Source: Phycisphaerales bacterium (GTDB lineage Bacteria; Planctomycetota; Phycisphaerae; Tepidisphaerales; Tepidisphaeraceae). From it: a stretch of DNA of 36,420 bases. A program made the position numbers and the translations under genes. Below, one piece after another: positions 17,984-25,459 of the stretch; position 1 is the first letter of the stretch; every line of letters begins with the position of its first letter. The DNA lies in assembly GCA_020853095.1 (NCBI GenBank), contig JADYZN010000075.1, forward strand, positions 1 to 36,420, in the 5' to 3' direction. The notes below the pieces were generated by a model, which made no database searches, had not been told where the DNA came from, and saw only the letters and a program-made list of their open reading frames with translations.

Positions 17984-17993
17984 GACAATTCAA

Positions 17994-19142
17994 TCAATTG
18001 GAAATGCGCTTGCCCACCGTTTGGCCTTCAACCATGTTCACGGCTTGATATTGCACGCGCGGGGCGTCCTGACCGTCGATTAATGAACAAAGGGTGTCCG
18101 CCGCCTTTTGACCGATGGCCGTCCAATCGCAGGCGACATGGGAAATCGTCCGGCCGGGCCAGTAGGTGTGCATCGGCTGGATGCCGTAATCAAACGCGAC
18201 CAGCGAGATTTGTTCGGGGACGCGACAACGGAAAGCTTCGCTGGAGAGCAGTGGAACGAGATAACTGGAGGTTGTGGCGACCAGCGCGGTGACGTTTTCA
18301 TGTTGCGGCAGGTAAAAATCGAGCAGCAGGTCGGCCATGCGGGAACGGTCGTAAGGACCGACATCGACGACGTTCTGCGTTATGTCGAGGCGGGCGCCTC
18401 GAAGCGCGTGGGCGCTCTTGAAGCCATCCAGCCAGGTGGCCGCCAGAGGATCATCCAGCGTACGGGAGAGGATGGCGTAGGTCTGGTGGCCGTTGGCGAC
18501 CAGGTGTTGATCGATCATCTGGGCGGCGTTGCGATACGAGGGAAGGATGGTATGCAGGCCGGCGTGCTGATATTCGCGTCCGACGACGACACAGGGTACG
18601 TGTCGGGAGATGGCCAGGAGCGATTCGAGCTGGTCGGGTACGGGATGAACCCAGATGATGCCTTTGAGGCCTCGGGTCTGGATTTTTTCCAGGAGCAGAT
18701 GGGGGTCATCGCCGTTGCGGTTTATACGGAGGACGCTTTGCTGCAATTCACGGCGTTCGGACCAGTTGCAGACGCCGTCGAAGACCGTGGCGGTGTACCA
18801 GGCGTTGATGGAGGTGGCCCACCAGGGTGGGACAAAACCAATGCTGGCGCCGGGCAGTAGAGGAGACCGAGTGGTCAAAGGACGCAGATAGGTGCCTCGG
18901 CCGCGACGACGGGTGACGGCGCCGTTGCGCTCCAGAACCTTCATGGTGCGGCGGATGGTCTCGCGAGCGACGTTGTACTGCTGTGCCAGACTGACTTCGG
19001 GTGGAAGCTTGGTGGGAATTTTTAATCCTCGACGACTCTGCTCCAACAAGTCGGCGATTTGCTGGTATTGAGGCTTGGCCAGGCCCTTCGATTCTTGAAC
19101 GACGGGAACTTTAGGATCGTGTTTGGCGATTAAATTTGCCAT
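17994..19142 (-). CDS. GntR-type regulator with LacI-like sensor domain (cassette C)
   Basis: This 382-residue regulator has a GntR winged helix at about residues 20-90 (PPEVSLAQQYNVARETIRR, NGAVTRRRGRGTYLRPL) and a LacI-type sensor domain. It is strikingly similar to the protein at 19599-20714, sharing SIGFxPPWWATSxNxWYTAT, VHPVPxQ, RHVPCVVVGREY and YWPGRTIxHV, so the two are paralogues. The conserved PPWW segment at the start of the sensor domain is not typical of LacI proteins and may shape the ligand pocket. The gene leads the minus-strand cassette C and is followed after 10 bases by the GH43/GH32-like gene. Inverted repeats over its promoter (19166-19199) suggest autoregulation. Confidence 0.88.
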   Translation of the reverse strand: MANLIAKHDPKVPVVQESKGLAKPQYQQIADLLEQSRRGLKIPTKLPPEVSLAQQYNVARETIRRTMKVLERNGAVTRRRGRGTYLRPLTTRSPLLPGASIGFVPPWWATSINAWYTATVFDGVCNWSERRELQQSVLRINRNGDDPHLLLEKIQTRGLKGIIWVHPVPDQLESLLAISRHVPCVVVGREYQHAGLHTILPSYRNAAQMIDQHLVANGHQTYAILSRTLDDPLAATWLDGFKSAHALRGARLDITQNVVDVGPYDRSRMADLLLDFYLPQHENVTALVATTSSYLVPLLSSEAFRCRVPEQISLVAFDYGIQPMHTYWPGRTISHVACDWTAIGQKAADTLCSLIDGQDAPRVQYQAVNMVEGQTVGKRISN

Positions 19143-19165
19143 TTTATCTGGTATACATAAAGGAC

Positions 19166-19199
19166 TATCATTTTATTATGATATATTCCATTAAAATGG
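19166..19199. promoter_or_regulatory. Two inverted repeats over the cassette C promoter (candidate operators)
   Basis: TATCAT-N6-ATGATA (19166-19183) is a perfect 6-bp inverted repeat that overlaps the -10 element. CCATT-AA-AATGG (19188-19199) is a perfect 5-bp inverted repeat that spans the spacer and the edge of the -35 element. A GntR dimer bound at either would block transcription. AT-richness raises the chance background. Confidence 0.45.
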
Positions 19200-19202
19200 C
19201 AA
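19175..19202 (-). promoter_or_regulatory. Promoter of the cassette C regulator/operon
   Basis: Minus strand: TTGCCA (19202-19197), a 16-base spacer, CATAAT (19180-19175). The -35 is identical to that of the cassette A regulator. Initiation near 19168 gives a leader of about 26 bases before the ATG at 19142, without a clear Shine-Dalgarno. Confidence 0.5.
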
Positions 19203-19561
19203 ATATTGCGCATTAAAAGTGATCCATATAGAATATACGCCTGAATATCTGGATTATAAAGTATACCAATACATAGACCAATAGTTGTAAATTTTCAATG
19301 ATTTCATCCGGGCTTATCTGGCCGGCGCATTGGATCTGGCATTCACCGTGTGAGGAGATGGTGTTCTGTATCCTTCAAATGTTCCAGCATAGGCTCGAAA
19401 GATTTCCCCTCGTTGGCCGAGACGATTCTCAATCCCCGCAGGAGAACGATGCCCGCTATCGTCCAGTAGACCAACGAGCCAACTTTCTATAAGTATGTAG
19501 TCCAATTTCACGATTATGCGCCTAGTCTACCAAAAATTATTTCAATATTTCAAGATAATTC
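19203..19561. other. Remainder of the divergent control region; no gene recognised
   Basis: Bases 19203-19310 are AT-rich and contain GTATACC at 19261-19267, the mirror of GGTATAC at 19150-19156, a possible pair of regulator sites about 110 bases apart. Bases 19310-19500 are markedly more GC-rich, with a stop-free minus-strand frame of about 45 codons (SLVYWTIAGIVLLRGLRIVS, then a Glu/His-rich stretch) that has no start codon in a useful place. It may be a gene remnant, but I cannot identify it. Bases 19500-19561 are AT-rich again. Confidence 0.4.
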
Positions 19562-19590
19562 TTGCACTTATGTTGTCATCGGCGCATAAT
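19562..19590 (+). promoter_or_regulatory. Promoter of the cassette B regulator, predicting a leaderless mRNA
   Basis: TTGCAC (19562-19567), 17 bases, CATAAT (19585-19590). The expected start point falls at 19596-19598, directly before the ATG at 19599. No Shine-Dalgarno exists upstream, which agrees with leaderless translation. Confidence 0.5.
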
Positions 19591-19598
19591 GAATTGGT

Positions 19599-20714
19599 AT
19601 GCCGACTATTAAAGAAGTTAACAGTTTGGCAAATGGCCCGCGATATCTGGAGATCGCCCGCAAGTTTGAGGCCAAGCGGGCGTTGTTGGAGCAGCCATTG
19701 AAGTTGCCATCCGAACAACGGATGGCCATGGAGTATCGAATCGCCCGCGACACGCTGCGTCGGGCGCTGGTATTGCTGGAAAGCCGGGGGGCGGTGACGC
19801 GACGACGGGGCCGGGGGACTTTTTTACGGCCGCTTCAGGCCCAGCCCAAGAGCGCGCGGGGCAGCAGCATTGGTTTTATCCCGCCCTGGTGGGCCACATC
19901 GGTGAACACCTGGTACACCGCGACCGTATTTGACGGCATCTCAAGCTGGGCGGACCGGCACGATTGCCGACTGAGCGTGATGCACGTCGACCGGTACGAC
20001 AACGATGAGCACAAGCTGTTGGAAAAAATCTCAACCCGCGACCTGACTGGGTTGCTCTGGGTGCATCCGGTGCCGGAACAAAAATCGCTGCTGACCGCGG
20101 TGGGTCGGCATGTTCCATGCGTCGTTGTCGGCCGCGAATACGAAGACGCCAACGTTCACGCGGTGCTTCCGGATTATCGTCAGGCGATGGCGTTGATGGA
20201 TGAACATCTGATGGCCAGCGGGCATTCGATCTATTCGATCATCGGCCGCGGCACCTCCGACCCGTACGGCGCCAGTTGGCTGGCCGCCGCGCGTGATGCT
20301 CACGCCCGCAGGGGGAGTTACTTCGACGATCACGATTATTATGTGAACATCACGCCATTCGACCGTGAAAAGCTGGTCGAGTTGCTGATGGATTTTCACC
20401 TGCCCACCCACCCCAAAAGCCGTGCGCTGGTGTTGACCTCGTCCAGCTACCTGATCCATCTGTTGGCGCGGGAACGGTTTCGCCAGGCGATGGGCGGAGA
20501 GATATCGGTGGTTGCATTTGATTATGGCGAACAGGCGATGGAATCCTACTGGCCGGGCAGGACCATCACCCATGTCAAATGCAACTGGGATGAGATCGGC
20601 CGCAAGGCGATCGAAGTGTTGTTTTCTCTGATCGAGAGGAATGACGCCCCCAGAACGATCCACGAACCGGTGGCGCTGGTCAAAGGATCGACGGTGGCTC
20701 GGTTCCCCACCTGA
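19599..20714 (+). CDS. GntR-type regulator with LacI-like sensor domain (cassette B)
   Basis: A 371-residue paralogue of the regulator at 17994-19142, read in the opposite direction. The winged helix occupies about residues 15-80 (PSEQRMAMEYRIARDTLRRA, RGAVTRRRGRGTFLRPL). The sensor domain carries SSIGFIPPWWATSVNTWYTA, LWVHPVPEQ, RHVPCVVVGREY and the LacI-type end segment ISVVAFDYGEQ. It should respond to a sugar or oligosaccharide. It is the natural candidate to control the PEP-CTERM/prepilin/hydrolase run that begins 143 bases downstream, and it may cross-talk with its paralogue through the shared upstream region. No Shine-Dalgarno is visible; the promoter placement suggests a leaderless message. 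Confidence 0.88.
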   Translation: MPTIKEVNSLANGPRYLEIARKFEAKRALLEQPLKLPSEQRMAMEYRIARDTLRRALVLLESRGAVTRRRGRGTFLRPLQAQPKSARGSSIGFIPPWWATSVNTWYTATVFDGISSWADRHDCRLSVMHVDRYDNDEHKLLEKISTRDLTGLLWVHPVPEQKSLLTAVGRHVPCVVVGREYEDANVHAVLPDYRQAMALMDEHLMASGHSIYSIIGRGTSDPYGASWLAAARDAHARRGSYFDDHDYYVNITPFDREKLVELLMDFHLPTHPKSRALVLTSSSYLIHLLARERFRQAMGGEISVVAFDYGEQAMESYWPGRTITHVKCNWDEIGRKAIEVLFSLIERNDAPRTIHEPVALVKGSTVARFPT

Positions 20715-20857
20715 CCATGTGACAGTCCGGCGGCCGGAAAGGAGGAGATGTATTGACGATCCGTTCGACGTAAAAAGACACGTTTGGTTTTTCTGAATCG
20801 CTTTTTTCAGGAACAGTTCTTCATTTTCATTTCATTTTCATAGAAGGATGGTGGATT

Positions 20858-21655
20858 ATGAGACAGATGACAAGTTTGGTCCTCGCGGCAGGCGTGCTGT
20901 GTCTGGGTGCTTCGGCGGGCGCGGCGGTGCTTAACAGCGCCGATTTCACGCTCCGGTTTGGTTCAACCGTCAAAAATTCGGGCAATACCTGGACGCAAAC
21001 GGAAAACCCTGGCAACAGCCCCACGACGATCGGCGATTTTACGTTTTCGCCCGCTCCCTCCAGCCGGGCGCAATCCGGAACCGGGCCGAAATTCGTTGGC
21101 GGTGTTCTCACTGATGGCGCTCCGGTGGCGGATGGTGATGTGGACATTGTCGGCTCGCTGTCCGACCCGTTCAGCAGCCTTGCGTTTACGGTGCCGATTA
21201 CAGCCAGCTACAATGGTGCGGCACCGATAGACGCCGCCCCCACGCCCAATTATCGAGTCATCCTGGAGATCACGAACATCAGCATTTACGCCGCCGCGGA
21301 AAGCCCCGGCCAGTCACTGGCCTGGGACGATCAGACGGCCGGACATGCGCAAAGCTCCTCGCCGGTCAATCTCCTGAAGGTCGACAGCTCCAATCGGAAT
21401 CTGGCGGCAAATTACACGCTGCTGGCATGGGATCCATCGGACTATGAGCAATCGGTTGGCTCTTTGAATGACTCGGTGACGCGCACGTTCGGTTTCCCAT
21501 TCGCACCGGGCGAAAACACCGGCAAGGAAGGCGATGGGATCACCGTCAGCGGAAAGGTTCACCTGGTGTATGACACCAACCAGGTTCCCGAACCGGCCAG
21601 CCTCGGGCTGCTGGGCTTGGGGGCGGCGCTGATGATCCGCCGCCGAAGCCACTAA
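20858..21655 (+). CDS. PEP-CTERM surface protein (cassette B)
   Basis: The 265-residue product has a signal peptide (MRQMTSLVLAAGVLCLGASAGA) and a clear PEP-CTERM tail, VPEPASLGLLGLGAALMIRRR. The middle is beta-rich and Ser/Thr/Asn/Pro-rich with no cysteine after the signal region, as expected for a secreted beta-sandwich. It shows no close sequence likeness to the cassette A protein at 2608 but occupies the same position. AAGGA at 20844-20848 lies 9 bases before the ATG. An exosortase-type enzyme, not encoded here, would process the tail. I cannot name a ligand. No convincing promoter is seen in 20715-20857, so it may be co-transcribed with the regulator. Confidence 0.88.
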   Translation: MRQMTSLVLAAGVLCLGASAGAAVLNSADFTLRFGSTVKNSGNTWTQTENPGNSPTTIGDFTFSPAPSSRAQSGTGPKFVGGVLTDGAPVADGDVDIVGSLSDPFSSLAFTVPITASYNGAAPIDAAPTPNYRVILEITNISIYAAAESPGQSLAWDDQTAGHAQSSSPVNLLKVDSSNRNLAANYTLLAWDPSDYEQSVGSLNDSVTRTFGFPFAPGENTGKEGDGITVSGKVHLVYDTNQVPEPASLGLLGLGAALMIRRRSH

Positions 21656-21663
21656 TGCCTCCA

Positions 21664-21707
21664 GGTGGACGCCGGCCCGCCCGCGCGGGCGGGCTGGCTG
21701 GTCCACC
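21664..21707. repeat. Large GC-rich hairpin between the PEP-CTERM and prepilin genes
   Basis: GGTGGAC (21664-21670) pairs with GTCCACC (21701-21707); inside it GCCCGCCCGCGCGGGCGGGC (21675-21694) is a perfect 20-base palindrome. The element begins 8 bases after the PEP-CTERM stop and has no T-tract, so it is more likely an mRNA-stabilising or processing element, or a REP-like repeat, than a terminator. It holds the same position as the hairpin at 3515-3596 in cassette A. Confidence 0.7.
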
Positions 21708-21748
21708 CCGCGAAAAGCGCGCAATGTACAACTCGATGGAGATGAGCC

Positions 21749-22495
21749 ATGAAACAACGGCAAACAACGCTCAAGGCATTTACGTTGGTTGAGCTGCTTG
21801 TGGTGATAGGCATTATCGCTCTTTTGATCTCGATTCTGTTGCCGGCGTTGCAGAAAGCCAGGGATGCGGCGGTGCGCGTGGCCTGCATGAGCCAGTTGCG
21901 CAACATTTCGCAGGCGATGATGATGTACGTTCAGGACTCCAAGCTGATGCCCTTGGGCGGTCCGGCGGCCGACATGGATTGGACGCAAACCATCGCCATC
22001 CCGTTTGAGCGTTTCGCCTGTGTTCAGGGACGCAACTATGGATGGGGCGCTCCCCAACCCTGGAGCGGCAGAGTCGGCCTGGGTGTGATGTATCCGAAAT
22101 ATCTTCCCAATCCGCGGCTGCTGTGGTGCCCCGCCGTCGGAGACATGTACGACACCTACAGCGTTCCCGGCCAGCTTATTCCCGGCCTTGAAGCGGCCAA
22201 CGCCAACGTGCCGACCAGTTACATCTACCGGATCAAGGTGGACATCGCCAACTGGACGACCTCGAAGATGCTGGATCGGTCCAAGGGATGGGCTAATTTG
22301 ACGGTGGTCGCGGACGCCATTTATGCCGATTACAACCCGCCCAATCATCGCAATGGATTCAATGCCCTGTATTACGACGGCCACGCCCAGTGGATTCAGG
22401 ACAAAGGCAACACGCTGTACGCCAACTCCTACACGCCCGGCGGATACGGGCCTTTGCTGATCCCCTTTTTCGAAAAAGCCGACAAGGGCGGTTGA
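21749..22495 (+). CDS. Prepilin-like protein with H-X9-DG motif (cassette B)
   Basis: A 248-residue protein with a prepilin leader: [10 protein letters not shown], then [20 protein letters not shown] with Glu at +5. The residue before the cleavage site is Ala10 rather than the usual Gly. After the membrane helix come [20 protein letters not shown] and a globular part. [17 protein letters not shown] contains an exact H-X9-DG motif, the C-terminal signature of planctomycete-type prepilin-like proteins. GGAG at 21738-21741 lies 7 bases before the ATG. It is the positional and family counterpart of the gene at 3606. Prepilin peptidase and assembly ATPase genes are not in the window. It probably sits in the envelope or in a pilus-like fibre. 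Confidence 0.9.
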   Translation: MKQRQTTLKAFTLVELLVVIGIIALLISILLPALQKARDAAVRVACMSQLRNISQAMMMYVQDSKLMPLGGPAADMDWTQTIAIPFERFACVQGRNYGWGAPQPWSGRVGLGVMYPKYLPNPRLLWCPAVGDMYDTYSVPGQLIPGLEAANANVPTSYIYRIKVDIANWTTSKMLDRSKGWANLTVVADAIYADYNPPNHRNGFNALYYDGHAQWIQDKGNTLYANSYTPGGYGPLLIPFFEKADKGG

Positions 22496-22581
22496 GCAAC
22501 CCGCCCGTCCCCGGTTCCTGACGATGCTCCTGATCGTGATTCGCTGACAACCTGAAACACTCCACTGGCATGAGGGTTAAG

Positions 22582-24009
22582 ATGAAAAACCATCTCATGA
22601 AGGCATTTCGCGCCGCGATAGGCATCCTGATTGGGTTTTCCACCGCCGCGTATGCCCAAGTCCGGCCGCCGACCTTTGGAAAGCAATGGGTCCAATCGCA
22701 TCCCTACACGCTGATGGCGCTGTCGCTTCGGGATAGCCTGGTTGATCTACCCGAATACACCGGCGCCAACCTGAACACCATGCTGGCCTGGGAGACCCAG
22801 CCCAATACGCTCATTGCCAGCGCCGCGGCGGGCCTTCCATGGATCAAGCGATACCCGGCGTTGAACGGGGCGGAACCATCGTTTGTGAACGTGATCAATT
22901 CGATACTGCAGAACAGCCACAACGCCGGATTTCTGATCAATGATGAGCCGCTCACTCAGGCGGAATTGGCCGCCACCGGCAACGCCCTGGACTGGTTGAA
23001 AGCCAATCACCCCGACAAGCTGGCTTTCAGCAACCTCGCGGGCGGCCTGCCCGACCTGCCCGGCCGCACCGACGTCTTTCTGGCGCAGATCCGGCCCGAC
23101 ATCCTGATGTTCGACAACTATCCCTATCCTCTGTCCGGATCGGAAAGCGGCAGCGCGGTCAAAGACTATTACAGCAACCTGGGTACCATCCGATCCAAGG
23201 CGCTGCAGGCCAATCTGCCGTACTGGGTTTTCATCCAGGCATACGGGAATTCCAACGTGACGCAGTGGAGCGACTCGGACATGCGGGCGCAGGTGTATGC
23301 GGCACTGGCGCACGGGTATACCGGCCTGGCCTATTACACCTATGATCCGCCGGACAACGTCACCCGAAGCCTGCTGGACATCAACGGCGCGCCCACGACG
23401 ACTTATCAACGTGTGAAGCAGATCAACGGCGAGGTTCTGCATCTGGGCGGAACAATCAAATCACTGAAAAGCGACAGCATCGGCTACGTCGGCTTCCCTG
23501 GTCCGCCCTCCGGCCTGACGGCGTGGAATTCGAGCAACAGCCCTTACATCACCGGCATCACCGCGACCAACCTGGGGTCGCTGAACTTTGGCCTGCCGGG
23601 CAATCTACTGGTGGGGATGTTCACGACCGATGACGCGATGGAATCGCTCGACGGCCCGGCATACGAAAATGAAATTTATTTCATGATCACCAACCTGCTG
23701 CGGTCGCACGGCGCCGACGCGGCGGCGGCCCGACAGTCGGTCCGCGTCAATTTCAATTTCGCGGGCAGCGGGATCGACAGTCTGCAACGGCTCAATCGAA
23801 CCACCGGCCAGGTCGAGGTGATCCCGCTGATTTCCGATGGTGGATCGCAGTATCATCTGATCTTCAACCTCGATGGCGGGACCGGCGATTTGTTCAAATT
23901 CAACACCGGCGCGCCATTTATCGTTCCCAAACCCGCGATGATCGGCTGGATGGTTCCCCTGATTCTTCCCACCCGGCGTCGAATCGCCGGTAAAAAGGAA
24001 ATCGCATGA
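22582..24009 (+). CDS. Secreted TIM-barrel hydrolase-like protein with PEP-CTERM-like tail
   Basis: The 475-residue product starts with a signal peptide (MKNHLMKAFRAAIGILIGFSTAAYA, then Q). The body resembles a TIM-barrel glycoside hydrolase: TLMALSLRDS, GANLNTMLAWE, FLINDEPLT (DEP, a likely acid/base Glu), DILMFDNYPYPLS, PYWVFIQAYG and ALAHGYTGLAYYTYDPP. The position where many GH-A enzymes have a nucleophile Glu reads FIQAYG. The C-terminus, VPKPAMIGWMVPLILPTRRR, has the three parts of a PEP-CTERM signal (motif, hydrophobic stretch, Arg cluster) with Lys in place of Glu. ATG 22582 is preferred over 22570 because GAGGG (22572-22576) is well placed. It is paralogous to the next gene and overlaps it by four bases. 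Confidence 0.78.
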   Translation: MKNHLMKAFRAAIGILIGFSTAAYAQVRPPTFGKQWVQSHPYTLMALSLRDSLVDLPEYTGANLNTMLAWETQPNTLIASAAAGLPWIKRYPALNGAEPSFVNVINSILQNSHNAGFLINDEPLTQAELAATGNALDWLKANHPDKLAFSNLAGGLPDLPGRTDVFLAQIRPDILMFDNYPYPLSGSESGSAVKDYYSNLGTIRSKALQANLPYWVFIQAYGNSNVTQWSDSDMRAQVYAALAHGYTGLAYYTYDPPDNVTRSLLDINGAPTTTYQRVKQINGEVLHLGGTIKSLKSDSIGYVGFPGPPSGLTAWNSSNSPYITGITATNLGSLNFGLPGNLLVGMFTTDDAMESLDGPAYENEIYFMITNLLRSHGADAAAARQSVRVNFNFAGSGIDSLQRLNRTTGQVEVIPLISDGGSQYHLIFNLDGGTGDLFKFNTGAPFIVPKPAMIGWMVPLILPTRRRIAGKKEIA

Positions 24010-25394
24010 TCCATAGGTCCTTGTCTCTCCGTTTATTGGTTTGTCTGATCGCCCTGTTCGCGCCGGCCGCGCCGGCGGGGACGCGCTCCGCGACGTTTGG
24101 CTTGGATTGGGTGAAATCACACCCGTTTACGTTGATGGCGCTCACCCAGCGCGGCGAGGCCGTCAGCGGCAATAATTTGTATTCTCAGGCCGGCATGAAC
24201 ACGATGCTGGCGTGGAAGGACCGCGCCCCGATTTTTCAGTCCGCGATCCGCCAGCACCTGCCCTGGATTTTTCATCTTGATTCACGCAAAGGCCCGCTTT
24301 CCGATGATCTGAAAACGTATCTTTCCGGCGTGATTTCCAAATATCCCGGCTGCGTCGGCCTCCAGGTCTGGGATGAACCCAAGCTGCCGGAAATGTCGGA
24401 CATCGGTAAAATCGTCGCCTGGCTCAAACAAGCCCATCCCAACCTGCTGGTCTACTCCAACTTAAACCCGATTCCCAACGTGGGCGATCCGCGCTATTGC
24501 TCCTGGAGGGCTGGTTTGCCGGTGGAGGGATATGAGCAGTATCCCTACTCGTACGATGACTCGATCCACGATTACCTTAAGATTGTCCAGCCGGACCTGC
24601 TGATGACCGACATCTACCCGTTTTGGTCGCCGCAGGAGTTGGACCCTGAACAATATCTGCTTCAGAAATATTTTCTCAACTTGACGCTGATTCGACAGGC
24701 GGCTTTGGAAGCGAACATCCCCTACTGGATGTTCGTGCAGGCCTATCAGGACCAGGGACGCTGCCGGATGCCCAGCGAGTCGGACCTGCGCATGCAGGTG
24801 TACAGCACGCTGGCGTATGGATTCACCGGCATCGCCTATTACACCTATGACCCGGTGGAAGAAGGTTCGATGCTGGATGCGAAATTCCAACCGTCGGCGG
24901 TTTATCAGGCCGTCCGACAATTAAACGAGGAGGTAAAACGTCTGGGCAATTCGTTGCGACAATTAAGAAACGTGGCGGTGCGATATGTTCCAGGCCGACA
25001 CGATGCCGGCGGACAATCAATCCTCAACTCCACGCCGAATGGGTTGGAAGCCTATCGTCCGCGTTCCTGGGATGCGACCACCATCGTGAATGTCATTCTG
25101 GAACAGCCCGGGGCGAACAAGAACGCGCTGATTGGGTTCTTTGAAGACGACCAAGGCGGCCTGTACTTCATGATCGTCAACCTCACGCATGGCGAAAATC
25201 TCTCGGCCAGGGAAACGACGCTCCCCATCACCATCACGATGGCTCCATGGGTCAAAAACCTGTCTGTCCTCTCCAGGGAAACCGGTCGATCGACTCCAGT
25301 TGAGTTGAAAGATGGGAAACTACGCCTCGAACTGCCCGGCGGAACGGGTGATTTATACCGAGTCGGCCAGGGGCCGTTTCGGGGAGTGCGATAG
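24006..25394 (+). CDS. Secreted TIM-barrel hydrolase-like protein, paralogue of the upstream gene
   Basis: This 462-residue protein has a signal peptide (MIHRSLSLRLLVCLIALFAPAAPAG) and the same sequence of motifs as its upstream neighbour: TLMALTQRGE, AGMNTMLAWKD, LQVWDEPKL, DLLMTDIYPFWS, PYWMFVQAYQ, SESDLRMQVYSTLAYGFTG, IAYYTYDP and, near the end, GGTGDLYRVG. It lacks the PEP-CTERM-like tail, so it should be free in the periplasm or medium. The ATGA overlap at 24006-24009 and a strong AAGGA at 23995-23999 imply coupled translation of the pair. The substrate is unknown; a GH42-like or unclassified glycan hydrolase is the best guess. No terminator is evident after the stop. Confidence 0.78.
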   Translation: MIHRSLSLRLLVCLIALFAPAAPAGTRSATFGLDWVKSHPFTLMALTQRGEAVSGNNLYSQAGMNTMLAWKDRAPIFQSAIRQHLPWIFHLDSRKGPLSDDLKTYLSGVISKYPGCVGLQVWDEPKLPEMSDIGKIVAWLKQAHPNLLVYSNLNPIPNVGDPRYCSWRAGLPVEGYEQYPYSYDDSIHDYLKIVQPDLLMTDIYPFWSPQELDPEQYLLQKYFLNLTLIRQAALEANIPYWMFVQAYQDQGRCRMPSESDLRMQVYSTLAYGFTGIAYYTYDPVEEGSMLDAKFQPSAVYQAVRQLNEEVKRLGNSLRQLRNVAVRYVPGRHDAGGQSILNSTPNGLEAYRPRSWDATTIVNVILEQPGANKNALIGFFEDDQGGLYFMIVNLTHGENLSARETTLPITITMAPWVKNLSVLSRETGRSTPVELKDGKLRLELPGGTGDLYRVGQGPFRGVR

Positions 25395-25459
25395 AGGATA
25401 TTCATGCCAATGATGTACCGGTCGCCGGCCGGCCATGAGTTGAGGATTCACGGGCGGGG

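Noticed and set aside
20741-20756. GGAGG followed by ATG-TAT-TGA, a possible two-codon leader ORF
   Set aside because: Only two bases separate the GGAGG from the ATG and nothing suggests an attenuation device, so it is likely chance.
20821-20842. Repeated cattttcattt stretch upstream of the second PEP-CTERM gene
   Set aside because: It is only a short low-complexity run; no CRISPR-like spacing or repeat array occurs anywhere in the window.
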